This document shows, one piece after another, positions 42,849 through 51,537 of a DNA stretch of 64,000 nucleotides (its first letter is position 1; the number at the start of each line of letters is the position of its first letter). A program made the position numbers and the translations under genes. The stretch covers positions 28,898-92,897 of the forward strand of contig JAHDSQ010000016.1 of NCBI GenBank assembly GCA_018432615.1. The letters run 5' to 3'. A model generated the notes under the pieces. The model was not told the origin of the DNA. It saw only the letters and a program-made list of their open reading frames with translations, and ran no database searches. The stretch is from Clostridia bacterium (GTDB lineage: Bacteria; Bacillota; Peptococcia; DRI-13; SM3-B62).

Positions 42849-43238
42849 TTCTAAAAATGCTTTTTTAAATTTTTTCTTTGCGCCTTCGATTGATTTCCAC
42901 GCAGCGTTTGGAGCGACGTCTTCGATACGAGCAATCTCATTAACCGACAAGCCATCAGCAAGCATTAACAGTCGCCGTTTCTGGGTTTCCGAAAGCTTGT
43001 CCAGCGCAGAGTTGATTCGAGCGGCGTCTTCTCCGCGTATCAAATCGGTTTCGGGTGTAGTGCCTGTCGCATACTCGGGTCCCTCATAATCGATAGCGTC
43101 GAGCGAATAGCAATGGTAGCGCTCCTTGCGGGCAAGATTGCTCTCCTCGCGTCGTGATGCTGTTATGTAGTTGCCGATTTCCTCGTTGACTTCAACTTCT
43201 GATGTGGTTCCGTCTGCGAATTTCCATTGAATTTTCAT
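42837..43238 (-). CDS. Sigma-70 region 4-like HTH protein
   Basis: Protein of 133 residues. The N-terminal part (MKIQWKFADGTTSEVEVNEEI) is acidic; the C-terminal part is a sigma region 4-like HTH, LSETQKRRLLMLADGLSVNE followed by IARIEDVAPNAAWKSIEGA. It belongs to a family widespread in clostridial phages and integrative elements that probably acts as an early transcription activator. It is the first gene of the minus-strand phage transcript. Its ribosome binding site (AAAGGA) is buried in a leader hairpin (43243-43286), suggesting translational control. Confidence 0.8.
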   Translation of the reverse strand: MKIQWKFADGTTSEVEVNEEIGNYITASRREESNLARKERYHCYSLDAIDYEGPEYATGTTPETDLIRGEDAARINSALDKLSETQKRRLLMLADGLSVNEIARIEDVAPNAAWKSIEGAKKKFKKAFLEMGV

Positions 43239-43242
43239 GCGT

Positions 43243-43286
43243 TGTGTCCTTTCCGCCTATGTGCGGATGAGGGCGACAAGGACACA
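43243..43286 (-). promoter_or_regulatory. Leader hairpin covering the ribosome binding site of the sigma-like gene
   Basis: On the minus strand TGTGTCCTT (43286-43278) pairs exactly with AAGGACACA (43251-43243), and an inner CCGC/GCGG pair (43266-43263 with 43256-43253) adds stability. The AAGGA is the ribosome binding site, 4 bases before ATG 43238. Opening of the hairpin would be needed for translation. Confidence 0.55.
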
Positions 43287-43423
43287 TAAAAAGCCGGTGC
43301 TTCGATGTAAACCGACCGTTACGCCTGAAATGGGCATGACAAGGCACGGTGGGTACATCCGAGGCTCCGAACACGGCGTTTACCGTGCTTGGAACTTCCT
43401 ATGTATCCCGCCGCCTTAATGCG
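43287..43423 (-). promoter_or_regulatory. Structured 5-prime leader of the phage early transcript
   Basis: About 140 bases upstream of the sigma-like gene. It contains a hairpin CACGG/CCGTG (43372-43387) and GC-rich stretches unlike the AT-rich DNA next to it. A short open frame across it looks like a by-product of composition, and I believe similar leaders accompany this gene family in other clostridial elements. No promoter was found with confidence on the minus strand. Confidence 0.35.
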
Positions 43424-43424
43424 C

Positions 43425-43450
43425 ATCTCAGGCTTTGAGATTTATTTTTT
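43425..43450 (+). terminator. Short hairpin with T-rich tail
   Basis: ATCTCA and TGAGAT form a 6-bp stem with a 5-base loop, followed by TTATTTTTT on the plus strand. It might be the end of a former transcript on the plus strand at the phage/island border. It is short, so it may have no function. Confidence 0.35.
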
Positions 43451-43504
43451 CAGCAAAATGTGTTCATTTTTGCAGTTAATGCGTTTGCGAAAGCAAATAA
43501 ACTA

Positions 43505-43533
43505 TTGACATTTGCAAAATTTTGTCATATAAT
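43505..43533 (+). promoter_or_regulatory. Consensus sigma-A promoter of the defence island
   Basis: TTGACA (43505-43510), a 17-base spacer and TATAAT (43528-43533): an exact consensus match. The spacer forms part of an imperfect palindrome (TGACA ... TGTCA, 43506-43527), and TTTGC-GAAA-GCAAA lies about 20 bases upstream, so a repressor is likely. The small XRE-type protein encoded in the same operon is a candidate. Transcription would run into the ABC-3C genes and probably on into BREX. Confidence 0.75.
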
Positions 43534-43704
43534 ACCTTTAGTTTGTTGCATCGGCTGTTGCAACCAGCTATGTATTGCATTTTTCTTCAGATATGAATCA
43601 TTCTGCTGACAATATAATTGTATTTGATTTTCTGTTTTCACCACGGAACGCAACGGACTGATTCGGACCGATTCGGACTATGGGCAGAGAAAGGAGAGGC
43701 ACTT

Positions 43705-44676
43705 GTGAAGCCGGATGAATATTTCAGAATGATGTATCCCTATATTGGACAAGCAAAGCAGCCAGCAGAGTATCTAGATGACCTACTCTGCAATTTTGTC
43801 GTGGATGATGCAGACTTCGCCGGAAGCCCTCTGACTGATAAAACTCCAGATTACAAAAATCGCATATATAACGGATCGAAGCCGTTTCCAATATCACTTG
43901 CGGCACAGCTTCTAGACGCAAGTGACCCTATGTGCTTTTCAGCTTATATAAATGACAGCCTTTCTAATGATCTCGCAGAAAATCTTGAAAAGGAATTAAC
44001 AGAGCTTGGCATTGATATCCAAGGCGATGATGTCGCCGATAAATGCGCCAAGCTCTTTGTTTCAATTTTGACGGAAACTGCGAGGCGAACAAAAAGAAAA
44101 GACACCCCCGCCGGTGCTGCTTCATATGGGAAGCAGAAACTAACAGGAGTGCCAATAGCAACTGTATATGTAAGGGACGGAAAAATTTCAATTAACGGGC
44201 AGGTGTTTAACCTACATAAAAAAATAACTCCGCCCGAAGATATTGCCCAAGAGGAAATGCCATACATTAAGGCGCTATTTGCTGCTTACGCACAAGCTAC
44301 AGGTATGGCTTGTGTAACGAAAGATAATTTGTCTACACTTAACGCCAGATATCGCCGTAACTATTCGGATCAGCGTGAAAACTATTATAATGCTGTTCGG
44401 GTAGAGCGTTCAGTGCGTGAAATATTCGAGAATGGTGATGTGGAATTTGGCAAGATAAAGGAAGATGCTTACAACGGTATCATTGATGTATGTTGGAATG
44501 ATTTTGATGACGGTTTTAAACGCCTATTGGCTGTTTTAAATCAGGTGTCACAGATAACGTTAACAAAATCTTTTCTCACGCAAATCAAAGATCTTATCAA
44601 CAACAGCGAAAAGAAAGGCATTTGCCATATGCTGGTGAATGACGGGAAAATCCAGTGGGTGTTTGACGATGACTGA
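43705..44676 (+). CDS. ABC-three-component system, first component (putative effector)
   Basis: Protein of 323 residues. I choose the GTG at 43705 because AAGGAGAGG stands 5 bases upstream; a longer frame from 43618 lacks a site and reads through promoter-proximal DNA. The N-terminal part (FRMMYPYIGQAKQPAEYLDD) and central LAAQLLDASDP are helical. The rest shows no catalytic motif I recognise. It precedes a small winged-helix-type gene and a DUF3732 ATPase gene with overlaps, the layout of ABC-3C defence systems, in which the first protein is the variable effector. How it acts is unknown. Confidence 0.65.
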   Translation: MKPDEYFRMMYPYIGQAKQPAEYLDDLLCNFVVDDADFAGSPLTDKTPDYKNRIYNGSKPFPISLAAQLLDASDPMCFSAYINDSLSNDLAENLEKELTELGIDIQGDDVADKCAKLFVSILTETARRTKRKDTPAGAASYGKQKLTGVPIATVYVRDGKISINGQVFNLHKKITPPEDIAQEEMPYIKALFAAYAQATGMACVTKDNLSTLNARYRRNYSDQRENYYNAVRVERSVREIFENGDVEFGKIKEDAYNGIIDVCWNDFDDGFKRLLAVLNQVSQITLTKSFLTQIKDLINNSEKKGICHMLVNDGKIQWVFDDD

Positions 44677-45112
44677 ACTGTTTAACACCCCGTTCGAAAC
44701 TTCACTCCGCGTTCTTCTGACCCTACGCGTATTTGGAGAAGCTATGACGCTGGACAAAATTGCTGCCGCTGATTTTATGACGATTTATGCTCGTGATTTT
44801 GGCCTTGCCGCGTACAACTTGAATGGTGACAACAGCTTAAGTTTTAGTGAAGTAGCGTCAAAGAGAGTGCTTGTTGGCAAGGCAATTAAGCAGCTTGTAC
44901 TTAATAGGCTCGTATCGGCAGTACAAAACCGAAGCGGCTTTACATACGAAATAACAGCACAAGGAGCGCATATATGTGACGAGCTGACTTCCGACTATAC
45001 CGAAGAGTATATTGTTATGTCTCAAGCGGTTTGCAAGTATATTGAAGGCAAGTCAGAAGTTGAAATTCTCGCAGAAATTAATAAAAGAGCACTTAGCGGA
45101 AAGGAGGAGTGA
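44669..45112 (+). CDS. ABC-three-component system middle component
   Basis: Protein of 147 residues from ATG 44669, overlapping the first gene by 8 bases. It starts MTELFNTPFETSLRVLLTLR and looks like a winged helix protein (MTLDKIAAADFMTIYARDF, VGKAIKQLVLNRLVSAV), as expected for the middle component that links effector and ATPase. The DUF3732 ATPase gene follows at once, its start context overlapping this stop. Assignment rests on gene order, size and the N-terminal pattern. Confidence 0.75.
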   Translation: MTELFNTPFETSLRVLLTLRVFGEAMTLDKIAAADFMTIYARDFGLAAYNLNGDNSLSFSEVASKRVLVGKAIKQLVLNRLVSAVQNRSGFTYEITAQGAHICDELTSDYTEEYIVMSQAVCKYIEGKSEVEILAEINKRALSGKEE

Positions 45113-45114
45113 AC

Positions 45115-46956
45115 ATGGCAGATTTTTATATAAATAAGCTGATAGTCAAGGGTGCCAATAAAAAGGATGCTGTTGCGGAGTTTGACAGAGGACTTACGAT
45201 TATATCGGGTCCTTCAAACACAGGAAAAACTACCATCCTTCGTTGCATCGATTATATTTTTGGCAGTGATAATCTTCCGTTTGCGGGTGCCACGGGTTAT
45301 GATACTATTATGCTTTTTGTCAACACAGAAAATGGCTCAATTCAATTTACGCGCAAACTGGAATTAAACAAAATCGATGTAGTTAGTTCTGACGATAGAA
45401 TCGAAAGTGGTACTTATAAAGCCAGGAACGCGACGAAAACCATGGAATCTATCAGCAAGGTTTGGCTTGCTTTAATTGGTATAGAGGATGACCATGACAT
45501 AATTGCCAACGAAAATTTTAGACCACAACATCTGACATGGCGCACCTTCCTGCCCGTCATCCTAATAAAGGAACGTCAGATAGAACGAGAGAGTTCTATC
45601 CTTATGCCAGAAGGCGGTGCAAAAAGCATACAGGGGCGCACAGCTTTCCTCTCATCTTTATTGTTTTTGATATACGGAAACGACTTCTCCAATTTTGATG
45701 AACGCGAAAGCAAAAAAGAACGAGCCATACGAAAAGCAGCAGTTGAAAAGTATATCAATAAAGAGCTTTCCGGAGTTGCAGACCGAAAACAAAGTATCCT
45801 TGATATGATTGGTGCATTTGACGGGTTGGACGTCCAAAAAGAAATTGACAATGCAGTTCAGGCATTATCGGATATCGAAGAAAAAATATCAGCCGCGATG
45901 TCAAACAGCCAGTCGTTACTCAACAACATGCTAGCGAAGAAAGAGCGTTTGACAGAATGCCAAATGCTTATATCACGCTACGCCGCACTAAAAACGCAGT
46001 ACAGCGCAGACATAAAACGGCTTTCATTTATCGTTGACGGCGAAACCGTTATGAAACATGTGTCGCATGACTCTACCTGCCCGTTTTGTAATGGGAAAAT
46101 CCCGACACAGAATACGAAATCTTACATTGATGCTGCCCGATCCGAGCTTTCAAGGATAGTGGCTCAATATAACGACCTTGTTGGTGCAGAAGATGATATC
46201 AAACAACAAATACAGGAATTACAGACAGAGATTGTGCTACTGACAGAACAGAAAAGCAGTGTGGAAGAGCTGATAGCAAAAGATCTGCAGCCACAAGCCA
46301 GAGCTCTTTCTGAGACCATTGATGCTTATCGCGTATATATACAGTTAAACTATGAGCTCGATGTAATACACCGCCTCGCTGATGGATGGTATAGCGACCT
46401 GCGTGATATGCAGAACGAAGATGTATCCGAAATTAAATATAAGCCAATGGACAAGTTTGATGACCGATTTTGGAAAGGGATGGATGCTGCACTAATTGAA
46501 ATATTGACGGAGTGCAAGTACACGCCTCTTATCTCAGCGCGATTCTCAAAGAGCTCTTTCGACTTAGAAATCAACGGACAAGCAAAAGCTTTAACGCAAG
46601 GTAAAGGTTACTGCTCCATTTTAAATACGATTGTGGTCATGGCATTTCGCAAATTCATGTTGGAAAATGCTGTTTACAATCCTGGGCTATGTATCGTTGA
46701 CACGCCGCTACATGGAATTGATGAGGGAACAAAGAATGAAACATCGGAGAGTGTACAAACCGCTTTGTTTCAGTACTTCATCAATAGCCGAGAAATGGGA
46801 CAGCTGATAATCGTGGAAAACGAGCGGACGCTACCTAATCTCGATTATAATCAGAACGGTGTAAGACGAATCATCTTCACAGGCATCGTCGGTGAAGATC
46901 AGTGTGGTTTTTTGCATGATTGCAAATTTGATATACCACAATCCCCAAAAGAGTGA
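45115..46956 (+). CDS. DUF3732-type ATPase of an ABC-three-component system
   Basis: SMC/Rad50-like ABC ATPase of 613 residues. Walker A GPSNTGKTT lies near residue 31, a long coiled coil spans about 220-420 with a zinc-hook-like CPFC near 321, the second half contains QGKGYCSILNT in the signature position, and Walker B is LCIVDTPLHGID near 525. ATG 45115 follows AAGGAGGAG; an in-frame GTG at 45109 is less likely. It probably senses invading DNA or replication intermediates and triggers the effector, as proposed for this group. The gene is coupled to the middle component upstream. Confidence 0.87.
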   Translation: MADFYINKLIVKGANKKDAVAEFDRGLTIISGPSNTGKTTILRCIDYIFGSDNLPFAGATGYDTIMLFVNTENGSIQFTRKLELNKIDVVSSDDRIESGTYKARNATKTMESISKVWLALIGIEDDHDIIANENFRPQHLTWRTFLPVILIKERQIERESSILMPEGGAKSIQGRTAFLSSLLFLIYGNDFSNFDERESKKERAIRKAAVEKYINKELSGVADRKQSILDMIGAFDGLDVQKEIDNAVQALSDIEEKISAAMSNSQSLLNNMLAKKERLTECQMLISRYAALKTQYSADIKRLSFIVDGETVMKHVSHDSTCPFCNGKIPTQNTKSYIDAARSELSRIVAQYNDLVGAEDDIKQQIQELQTEIVLLTEQKSSVEELIAKDLQPQARALSETIDAYRVYIQLNYELDVIHRLADGWYSDLRDMQNEDVSEIKYKPMDKFDDRFWKGMDAALIEILTECKYTPLISARFSKSSFDLEINGQAKALTQGKGYCSILNTIVVMAFRKFMLENAVYNPGLCIVDTPLHGIDEGTKNETSESVQTALFQYFINSREMGQLIIVENERTLPNLDYNQNGVRRIIFTGIVGEDQCGFLHDCKFDIPQSPKE

Positions 46957-46970
46957 TATGAGGTGGTATC

Positions 46971-47192
46971 GTGCATTTTAGTTACAATAACTTATGGAAG
47001 TTATTAATCGACAAAAACATGAACAAGCAGGATTTGCGAAAAATAACAGGTATCAGTTCCGCTTCAATTGCCAAGCTGGGCAAAGGCGAGAATGTAAATA
47101 CTGAAGTGCTCCTGCGTATATGTAAGGCACTAAATTGTGATATATCTGATATTATGGAATTCGTCCCAGGTTCGTGTGATAAAAATGGTTGA
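46971..47192 (+). CDS. XRE-family HTH regulator
   Basis: DNA-binding protein of 73 residues, a single Cro/C1-type HTH: LWKLLIDKNMNKQDLRKITG, ISSASIAKLGKGENVNTEVL, ICKALNCDISDIMEF. The GTG start at 46971 is set by GAGGTGG. Located between the ABC-3C and BREX genes in the same direction, it may repress the palindromic promoter upstream of the island. Its stop overlaps the TTG start of a second small HTH gene. Confidence 0.85.
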   Translation: MHFSYNNLWKLLIDKNMNKQDLRKITGISSASIAKLGKGENVNTEVLLRICKALNCDISDIMEFVPGSCDKNG

Positions 47193-47356
47193 GTCTCGAA
47201 GAAATTGCCGAACAGCTCGGTGTAAGTAAAGACACAATTAGAGCTTGGATAAAAAAAGAAGTAATTCCGTATCGCCGCATCGGTAAACAGTATAAGTTTA
47301 AAATATCGGAAGTTGACGCATGGGTCGATAGCGGAGAGAGTGCGAAAATCGAGTAA
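47189..47356 (+). CDS. Excisionase/MerR-like HTH protein, TTG start
   Basis: A 55-residue gene: TTG 47189 overlaps the XRE stop (TTGA) and the frame runs to TAA 47354-47356. The product LEEIAEQLGVSKDTIRAWIK continues KEVIPYRRIGKQYKFKISEV and DAWV, a complete winged HTH_17 (AlpA/excisionase) domain. No independent ribosome binding site is evident, so translation is probably coupled to the XRE gene. It may act with the XRE protein in control of the island or as a recombination directionality factor. Confidence 0.75.
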   Translation: MSLEEIAEQLGVSKDTIRAWIKKEVIPYRRIGKQYKFKISEVDAWVDSGESAKIE

Positions 47357-47380
47357 TAGATGAATGGGAGGCGATTAAGA

Positions 47381-47812
47381 ATGGGTAAGGCTATAAGACG
47401 TCGAGATTTTCCAGCGGTCATTAAGCAGACGCGGCAAGGCGTGTTCGTGTTAGCTCCCAACGTGACCGTGCCGATAAATGCTTCTGTCGTGAATGTTGGG
47501 CTTCTACTTAGTGAAAGGATGCTTAGAGTAAAAACCGAAGGTTTATCCACCAGTATCACAAGTGAACTGGATAACATTTTAGACGAAGGCCACGGAGACA
47601 TCCTCCTTACAAACACAGACATCCTCTTTGCTCCAGAATACGGACTGGATGTGATAAAGCTACTTCTGCAGCTTGGCAGAAACCAGCGGCTCTATCTACC
47701 ATGGCCAGGTGAAATTGCTGGAGAAAGATTGACATATTCCGAACCGAGCAGATTTGATTTTAAAGAATACAACGTCAAGGACTATGTGGATACATATGTC
47801 GTCTTGAGATAG
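47381..47812 (+). CDS. brxF: BREX-3 protein BrxF, Walker A not conserved
   Basis: Protein of 143 residues. ATG 47381 is selected for GGGAGG 9 bases upstream. The C-terminal half (NTDILFAPEYGLDVIKLLLQ, LGRNQRLYLPWPGEIAGERL, TYSEPSRFDF) matches the BrxF pattern of BREX type 3. BrxF is described as a P-loop protein, but here the expected GxxxxGK(S/T) is absent: the position reads VFVLAPNVTVPINAS. It is followed by brxC, pglXI, brxHII, pglZ and brxA, the type 3 order, which supports the identity. The lost motif suggests a structural rather than ATPase role. Confidence 0.75.
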   Translation: MGKAIRRRDFPAVIKQTRQGVFVLAPNVTVPINASVVNVGLLLSERMLRVKTEGLSTSITSELDNILDEGHGDILLTNTDILFAPEYGLDVIKLLLQLGRNQRLYLPWPGEIAGERLTYSEPSRFDFKEYNVKDYVDTYVVLR

Positions 47813-47822
47813 GAGCGATAAA

Positions 47823-50800
47823 ATGAAGTATAGTGATTTAATTCAATTTGACCCGATTGTTACGGTAATTGAGCTTAAAAGCGCAGATGATAATGAAAAA
47901 GCAAAAGAACTCGTGCGTAGCTATGTAATGAGTGACAATATGGCTGACCTCGTCTCTACTAAAATCATCTCTCAGTTAAAATTAGAAGATGTCGTTGATA
48001 ATAAGGGCGTTTTAGTAGTTGGAAACTATGGCACGGGTAAATCTCATTTAATGAGTGTAATTTCTGCCATTGCTGCAAATTCCGCGTATCTTGAAGAAGC
48101 GCAAAACGAGAAATTCCGTGCCTCTGCAAAATCTATTGCTGGTAAGTTTGAAGTACTACGTATCGAGATAGGCAGCACGGAAGCGTCTTTACGTGCCATC
48201 ATCACGGGTAACATCGAGCAGGATTTGGCTCGACGTGGCATTACCTATAAATTCCCCGATGTCGGCAACATTACAAATAACAAAGATGCACTCGTGGCAA
48301 TGATGGCGGCTTTCGCTGAAAAATATGGCGAGAAGGGATACCTCATCATCGTGGATGAGTTGCTGGATTATCTGAAAGGTCGCAAGGATAATGAGCTGAT
48401 GCAGGATATCGGCTTTATGCGAGAGCTTGGTGAAATTATAAAATCCACTCGCCTGCGTTTTGTCAGTGGTATTCAGGAAGTCCTGTTTGAAAATCCAACT
48501 TTCCATAACGTATCAAATTCATTGCTGAAAATGAAAGATCGCTATGAGCAAGCTCTTATCCGAACTGAAGATATTGCTTATGTTGTAAAACAGCGTATTC
48601 TTCAAAAAACACCAGAGCAAAGAGCCATGATACGCGAGCATTTAACCCCTTTCTGTCCGCTTTATCAGAGCATGGCGGAACAGCTCGACGAGTATGTGGA
48701 TTTGTTCCCGATACACCCTGCTTATATCAGCACATTTCAAAGGATGGTAATCGTTGAAAAGCGTGAGGTGCTAAAAACCATCTCGGAAACAATTAGTGAA
48801 ATTATCAATAAGGAAATTCCAGCAGGTCAGCCGGGAGTTGTTTCTTATGACACATATTGGAGTCGTATCAAGGGTGATCCAGCAAAGCGCGTTGAACCTG
48901 CTGTCCATGAAGTGTTACAAAAAAGTAGCGTGTTGGAAGACATCATTCAACGTTCTTTCCCTAAGCCAGCATATAAGCCCATAGCACAGCAGATCATTGC
49001 CGCACTAAGCGTTCATCGTCTAACGACTGTCGTACTCGATGCAAAGCTCGGTTTAACTGCGCAGAATTTGAAAGATGAACTCACACTGTTCATTCATCTG
49101 CCCGTTATGGAGGAGGATTTCTTGCTCACAACAGTTGAAACCGTTCTTCATGACATCATGAACACTGTCAGCGGGCAGTTTATTGAATATAACAAAGATA
49201 ATGGTCAGTATTTTCTTGACCTTAAAAAGGATGTTGATTACGACAAGAAGATTCAAGAGAAAGCGGACTTCCTCGGCGAAGACCGTTTGAATCAGTATTT
49301 CTATACGGTCATGTATGATGCGGCTGATTTGCAGCTCACTGAACACGTTACTGGCCGAAAAATATACGAATATCGTATCAACTGGACTGAAAAAAACATC
49401 TTCCGTGAAGGGTATCTATTTATGGGATTGCCAAGCGGAAGGCCAACGGCACAACCTCCGCAGGATTTCTATGTATATATGCTGCCACTGTTTGGCTCAA
49501 AAATAATAGATGAACCAAAGGAAGATGAGGTTTATTTCACTTTCCAGAACAGCGAAAAGTTCACCACGCTCTTGAAAGAATATGCTGGTGCCAAGGAAAT
49601 GGAAGTCATGTCCGCTCAGGGTGAGACTCGCTCCACCTATGCAAAACGTGCCACCTCCACGCTCAGAGATATTCGCCGTTATCTGGAGGAAAACAAAACC
49701 GTTTGTTTTCAAATATCATACATGGGTGCTGAAAAGCCAGTATTGGAATACCTGCGCGGAGCTCGCATGAACGAGATTACTGTGCGCGATGTTATCAGCA
49801 TTGTGGCATCTAAAGCTCTCAGCAGCTATTTTAACGAGCGCTACCCATATTATCCTGTGTTCAAAAAGCCTGTAACGAAAGACAACCAGGCTACGATGCG
49901 AGCTGAAGCTATTAACGCCATTGTAGGGAAAGCAACTCAGCTCGGGCAGTCACTTCTCGAATCCCTTGGACTGCTTCTTGATGGCAAAGTTCGTGTGGAA
50001 AACTCAAAATATGCTGCGCATTATCTTCAAAGATTGAAGCAACTTCCCGAAGGTAGTGTTTTAAATTCTTCCGATATCATGACATCACTCAATGGGCAGG
50101 ACATGGTTGACGAAAAATTCCGATTGAGCGTCATTTGGACATCGGTGATTTGGACAGCACTGGTCTATAGCGGAAACTGTGTTCTTGTCGGTCCTGATAA
50201 CAAACGATATGATGCTTCGAATGTTGAGGAATTTATCAAGAATCCCAGCATAACTTATGACTTTAAACGTCTTGAAAAACCCAAGGCGCCTGCCGTTCAG
50301 CTTTTATGTCGTCTGTTCAATAATATTTCCATCAATGATGGATTGATTGTGAATCCTAATTCTTGGGATGACGGTTGGCAGGAACTCTATAAACGTAGCA
50401 AGGAACTAAGTGAAGAGACTTTCCGGTACGACAAGCTTTTTAAAGGTTCTTTATATCTGTGGGGTGACCAAATCGTACCAACAAACCTTGCAGAGAAATA
50501 TTGTCGCGAGATGGATGCACTCCGCGCTCTTTATAATGATGTTCAGAGCCGTTGGAGTACACCTGCAAAACTGAAGAACTTCGATTATTCCGACGAGCAG
50601 CTTGATAACCTAAAGCGAGGTATAGATGCTCTGGCAATTGCTCATATAATTGAGGATTTCAAAGCATCGGTTCAGGATATCATGCAATACCTCGCAACAG
50701 CCGAAACAATGGTAGGTGGGAACGCTACGCTTAAAGCCCGTTTCCAATCGGCAAAAGATAAATATCTTGCTTTACGAGATGAACTACTTGATGTTCATTA

Positions 50801-51533
50801 TGACACATATAATACTGATGCATTGATAGATGAGCTGGAAGCTTTAAAAAAGAGCTACATCGATTTCTACCTTGAGCAGCACAAGTTATACCGTCTTGAC
50901 CATGCGGGACTTAAACGTAAGCAAGCAATAATAAATGGTGATGAGATGGCCAAACTCCAGCAATTGCTTGGTATTAAGGATATTCTCTCCACCGGTCAAT
51001 ATCAAGAACTTTTGAACGTGCATCTGAACGGGCTCAAGGCCTGCTATGAATGTACAGCAACCGAACTTCAGGCAGCACCTATATGCTCTCATTGTGGTTA
51101 TAAACCCGGAGATAAAGATAAGCCTGTCGTCGGAAAACTTGATTATATTGAAGAGCAACTATCGAAACTCGTTTCCTCGTGGACTGCTGCCATACTCAGT
51201 GCAGTAGATGACCCGATGCTGGACGATGATAAAGCACTACTCTCGAAACCAAAGAAGAAAATCATCGATGAGCTTATATCGACGAAACAGCTTCCAAAAA
51301 CTATTGCACCCGACTTTGTCTTTGCGGTAAACGAGCTTCTTTCAGGTCTTGATAGTGTCGAGGTTGATCCTGAACGTATAGAACGAGAGATGGTTTCTTG
51401 GGGGCCTGTGACCCCAGCGGACTTCAAAAAGAAGATGAATGCACTTATCGAAAGCTACCTCGTAGGTCATGATGAGGAAAAGACACGGCTTGTTGTAAAG
51501 ACAAAATACACAGAAGATTCTGGGGAGGTATAA
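47823..51533 (+). CDS. brxC: BREX ATPase BrxC/PglY (DUF6079)
   Basis: Large AAA+ type ATPase of 1236 residues, usual for BrxC/PglY. Walker A VGNYGTGKSHL lies at about 66-76 and Walker B LIIVDELLDYL near 173-183. The C-terminal region contains a four-Cys zinc ribbon, CYECTATELQAAPICSHCGY near 1074-1093. BrxC is required in BREX for blocking phage replication and for modification. ATG 47823 follows AGGAGCG; the gene starts 10 bases after brxF and ends 4 bases before pglXI, so the three are co-translated. Confidence 0.92.
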   Translation: MKYSDLIQFDPIVTVIELKSADDNEKAKELVRSYVMSDNMADLVSTKIISQLKLEDVVDNKGVLVVGNYGTGKSHLMSVISAIAANSAYLEEAQNEKFRASAKSIAGKFEVLRIEIGSTEASLRAIITGNIEQDLARRGITYKFPDVGNITNNKDALVAMMAAFAEKYGEKGYLIIVDELLDYLKGRKDNELMQDIGFMRELGEIIKSTRLRFVSGIQEVLFENPTFHNVSNSLLKMKDRYEQALIRTEDIAYVVKQRILQKTPEQRAMIREHLTPFCPLYQSMAEQLDEYVDLFPIHPAYISTFQRMVIVEKREVLKTISETISEIINKEIPAGQPGVVSYDTYWSRIKGDPAKRVEPAVHEVLQKSSVLEDIIQRSFPKPAYKPIAQQIIAALSVHRLTTVVLDAKLGLTAQNLKDELTLFIHLPVMEEDFLLTTVETVLHDIMNTVSGQFIEYNKDNGQYFLDLKKDVDYDKKIQEKADFLGEDRLNQYFYTVMYDAADLQLTEHVTGRKIYEYRINWTEKNIFREGYLFMGLPSGRPTAQPPQDFYVYMLPLFGSKIIDEPKEDEVYFTFQNSEKFTTLLKEYAGAKEMEVMSAQGETRSTYAKRATSTLRDIRRYLEENKTVCFQISYMGAEKPVLEYLRGARMNEITVRDVISIVASKALSSYFNERYPYYPVFKKPVTKDNQATMRAEAINAIVGKATQLGQSLLESLGLLLDGKVRVENSKYAAHYLQRLKQLPEGSVLNSSDIMTSLNGQDMVDEKFRLSVIWTSVIWTALVYSGNCVLVGPDNKRYDASNVEEFIKNPSITYDFKRLEKPKAPAVQLLCRLFNNISINDGLIVNPNSWDDGWQELYKRSKELSEETFRYDKLFKGSLYLWGDQIVPTNLAEKYCREMDALRALYNDVQSRWSTPAKLKNFDYSDEQLDNLKRGIDALAIAHIIEDFKASVQDIMQYLATAETMVGGNATLKARFQSAKDKYLALRDELLDVHYDTYNTDALIDELEALKKSYIDFYLEQHKLYRLDHAGLKRKQAIINGDEMAKLQQLLGIKDILSTGQYQELLNVHLNGLKACYECTATELQAAPICSHCGYKPGDKDKPVVGKLDYIEEQLSKLVSSWTAAILSAVDDPMLDDDKALLSKPKKKIIDELISTKQLPKTIAPDFVFAVNELLSGLDSVEVDPERIEREMVSWGPVTPADFKKKMNALIESYLVGHDEEKTRLVVKTKYTEDSGEV

Positions 51534-51537
51534 AGAG

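Noticed and set aside
43192..43374. Minus-strand open frame of 60 codons overlapping the start of the sigma-like gene
   Set aside because: It overlaps a better supported gene and lies over a structured leader with hairpins. The composition (many Pro, Cys, His and Arg) is typical of translated structured RNA.
43660..43678. Tandem GATTCGGAC repeat just before the first ABC-3C gene
   Set aside because: Only two 9-bp copies. It could be an att core or operator, but nothing similar was found at the left end of the prophage.
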